Positions 62,858 to 64,000 of a stretch of 64,000 nucleotides of DNA are shown in pieces; the stretch's first letter is position 1, and every line of letters begins with the position of its first letter. This DNA is from Limibacter armeniacum (lineage in GTDB: Bacteria > Bacteroidota > Bacteroidia > Cytophagales > Flammeovirgaceae), in the NCBI RefSeq assembly GCF_036880985.1, contig NZ_JBAJNO010000008.1:1736001-1800000 (forward strand), written 5' to 3'. Under the pieces are notes generated by a model that had not been told where the DNA came from, searched no databases, and saw only the letters and a program-made list of their open reading frames with translations. The position numbers and the translations under genes are program-made.

Positions 62858-63745
62858 ATGGTCAATATCATTGATTTACATTTTTTGGGGAATGAACATG
62901 CCATCGCCTCGTTTCTTTTAGAAACTTCTCAAGGACCTATTTTGATTGAGACAGGACCTTACTCTACCTTCTCTCAATTGAAAGAAGGAATTGAGGCAAA
63001 GGGGTATAAGGTAGAAGATATTAAGCATGTATTGATTACTCATATTCACCTTGACCATGCAGGTGCCGCATGGAAATTTGCCCGTCATGGAGCTAAAATC
63101 TATTTGCACCCTTTTGGTCAAAAGCATATGGCTGACCCAAGTGTCCTGATGGAATCTGCTAGAAGAATTTATAAGGATGATATGGACCGTCTTTGGTCTG
63201 AGATGCATGAAATTCCAATTGAGCAGCTTCAGGTAGTGGAGCATGGTGAATCACTTCAATTTGGTGAAGCAGAAATAAAAGCATGGCATACACCAGGACA
63301 TGCTAGCCATCATATTGCATGGCAGTTGGGTGATATATTATTTACAGGTGATGTGGCAGGAGTTAAGATTGGCAATGGTCCTGCTGTGGCGCCATGTCCA
63401 CCGCCGGATATCAATCTGGAGAAATGGCATACTTCTATTGAGTTGATTCGTGCGCTGAAGCCATTAAAACTTTACTTAACACATTACGGTGAAGTGAGTG
63501 ATATTGAAAATCATCTGACAGAATTGGAAAACAACTTGCATGGTTTGGCTGATTGGATCAAAGTCAAGATGGAAGAAGGTATTGAGAAAGGTGAAATGAC
63601 AGCAGCTTTTGAGAAATGGGCAGAGTCAGAGTTGAGAAAGCATGGAGTAGATGATGTAGGTGTCAAACAATATGCTGCTGCAAATCCAGCTTGGATGAGT
63701 GTCGCAGGTTTGGTTAGGTACTGGACCAAGAAGGCAGCACAATAA
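62858..63745 (+). CDS. Metallo-beta-lactamase-fold hydrolase
   Basis: A 295-residue MBL-fold enzyme. Metal ligands are in VLITHIHLDHAGAAW (HxHxDH, about 64-71), AWHTPGHASHHIAW near 147, LFTGDVAGVK near 168 and LTHYGEVSD near 208. The C-terminal 70 residues are helical. It looks like the glyoxalase-II/lactonase-like group; the true substrate is unknown. It starts 30 bp after the thioredoxin-like gene on the same strand, so the two probably share a transcript. Confidence 0.9.
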   Translation: MVNIIDLHFLGNEHAIASFLLETSQGPILIETGPYSTFSQLKEGIEAKGYKVEDIKHVLITHIHLDHAGAAWKFARHGAKIYLHPFGQKHMADPSVLMESARRIYKDDMDRLWSEMHEIPIEQLQVVEHGESLQFGEAEIKAWHTPGHASHHIAWQLGDILFTGDVAGVKIGNGPAVAPCPPPDINLEKWHTSIELIRALKPLKLYLTHYGEVSDIENHLTELENNLHGLADWIKVKMEEGIEKGEMTAAFEKWAESELRKHGVDDVGVKQYAAANPAWMSVAGLVRYWTKKAAQ

Positions 63746-63750
63746 AAAGT

Positions 63751-63785
63751 AAAAGGGAGGTACAAGAATGTGCCTCCCTTTTTTA
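63751..63785. terminator. Terminator after the MBL-fold gene
   Basis: A 13-bp stem AAAAGGGAGGTAC/GTGCCTCCCTTTT with one wobble, a 6-nt loop and T-run, between convergent genes. Confidence 0.85.
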
Positions 63786-63807
63786 TATCATGTTGATTAT
63801 TTAAAAT

Positions 63808-64000
63808 TTAGTCACGACCTCCCATAAAGATGGATATATAATAAAGCAACATGGCGATTGATGAAATAGCGGCTACTACATAAGTCATGGCAGCCCATTT
63901 CAATGCATCTTTTGAAGCTTCATGTTCTTGGCTGGAAACAATTCCTGCCTGATCTATCCATGCCAATGCACGTTTGCTGGCGTCAAACTCTACTGGAAGT
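63808..64000 (-). CDS. YugP-like neutral zinc metallopeptidase, C-terminal part
   Basis: A partial frame read on the minus strand, open at the window edge. The 63 visible residues start LPVEFDASKRALAWI and end in a hydrophobic helix (AAISSIAMLLYYISIFMGG) and RD before the stop. LPVEFDASxRAL and the C-terminal membrane helix are hallmarks of the YugP/DUF2268-like zinc metallopeptidases. The catalytic HExxH lies outside the window, further to the right. Confidence 0.8.
   Translation of the reverse strand, partial: LPVEFDASKRALAWIDQAGIVSSQEHEASKDALKWAAMTYVVAAISSIAMLLYYISIFMGGRD

Overview
The window looks like a chromosomal segment of a free-living member of the Bacteroidota, most likely in the Cytophagales (Flammeovirgaceae-like). 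The evidence is AT-rich DNA, genes without Shine-Dalgarno leaders, several promoters of the phylum's TTTG/TAnnTTTG type, a subtilase ending in a type IX secretion sorting domain, a TonB-dependent receptor with a CarboxypepD_reg-like N-terminus, a DksA-like protein with the cysteine-poor finger usual for the phylum, and a six-domain ribosomal protein S1. No rRNA, tRNA, CRISPR array, phage or insertion sequence was seen. The content is mostly core and housekeeping genes with accessory islands.

Left part (1-16.6 kb): a small membrane protein, a YuiF/NhaC-type transporter, a lipoprotein with an alpha/alpha-toroid-like sequence, then three tandem paralogues of an unrecognised membrane family with an invariant CxxC-x21-CxCC motif. 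Next come a 45-residue DUF2256 zinc protein whose 5' end is duplicated by a 61-bp tandem repeat, a class III adenylate cyclase with TolB-like and TPR domains, an MBOAT acyltransferase, a siderophore-type TonB receptor flanked by two identical hairpins, glucose-6-phosphate isomerase and a secreted unknown.

Middle (16.8-44.5 kb): an FUSC-type exporter, a METTL7-like methyltransferase, 3-hydroxybutyryl-CoA dehydrogenase, ribosomal protein S1, a beta-helix lipoprotein, a two-gene chromate transporter, an acyl-CoA synthetase, a DUF937-OmpA chimera, an SDR and an egtB-egtD pair for ergothioneine-type thiol histidine synthesis. These are followed by a PEGA-caspase lipoprotein, ScpB, a DksA-like regulator, a type IX secreted subtilase, an SDR-photolyase pair, an NfeD protease and hisH-hisA-hisF.

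Right part (44.5-64 kb) is rich in signalling: an SpoIIE-type phosphatase, a GNAT, a LytTR response regulator, a sigma/anti-sigma/M48 protease operon and a TPR histidine kinase. It continues with a malic enzyme gene split by a frameshift, a NUDIX hydrolase, a PHP histidinol phosphatase, a flippase-like membrane protein, a methyltransferase/type III polyketide synthase pair, a thioredoxin-like protein, a metallo-beta-lactamase-fold hydrolase and the 3' end of a YugP-like zinc metallopeptidase that runs off the window.

Genes that seem to work together: egtB-egtD; hisHAF with the distant PHP phosphatase; sigma, anti-sigma and M48 protease; methyltransferase with type III PKS; the two half-size ChrA proteins; SDR with photolyase. 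The least explained items are the three-paralogue membrane family, the DUF2256 locus with its duplication, the DUF937-OmpA protein and the asparagine-ladder lipoprotein.
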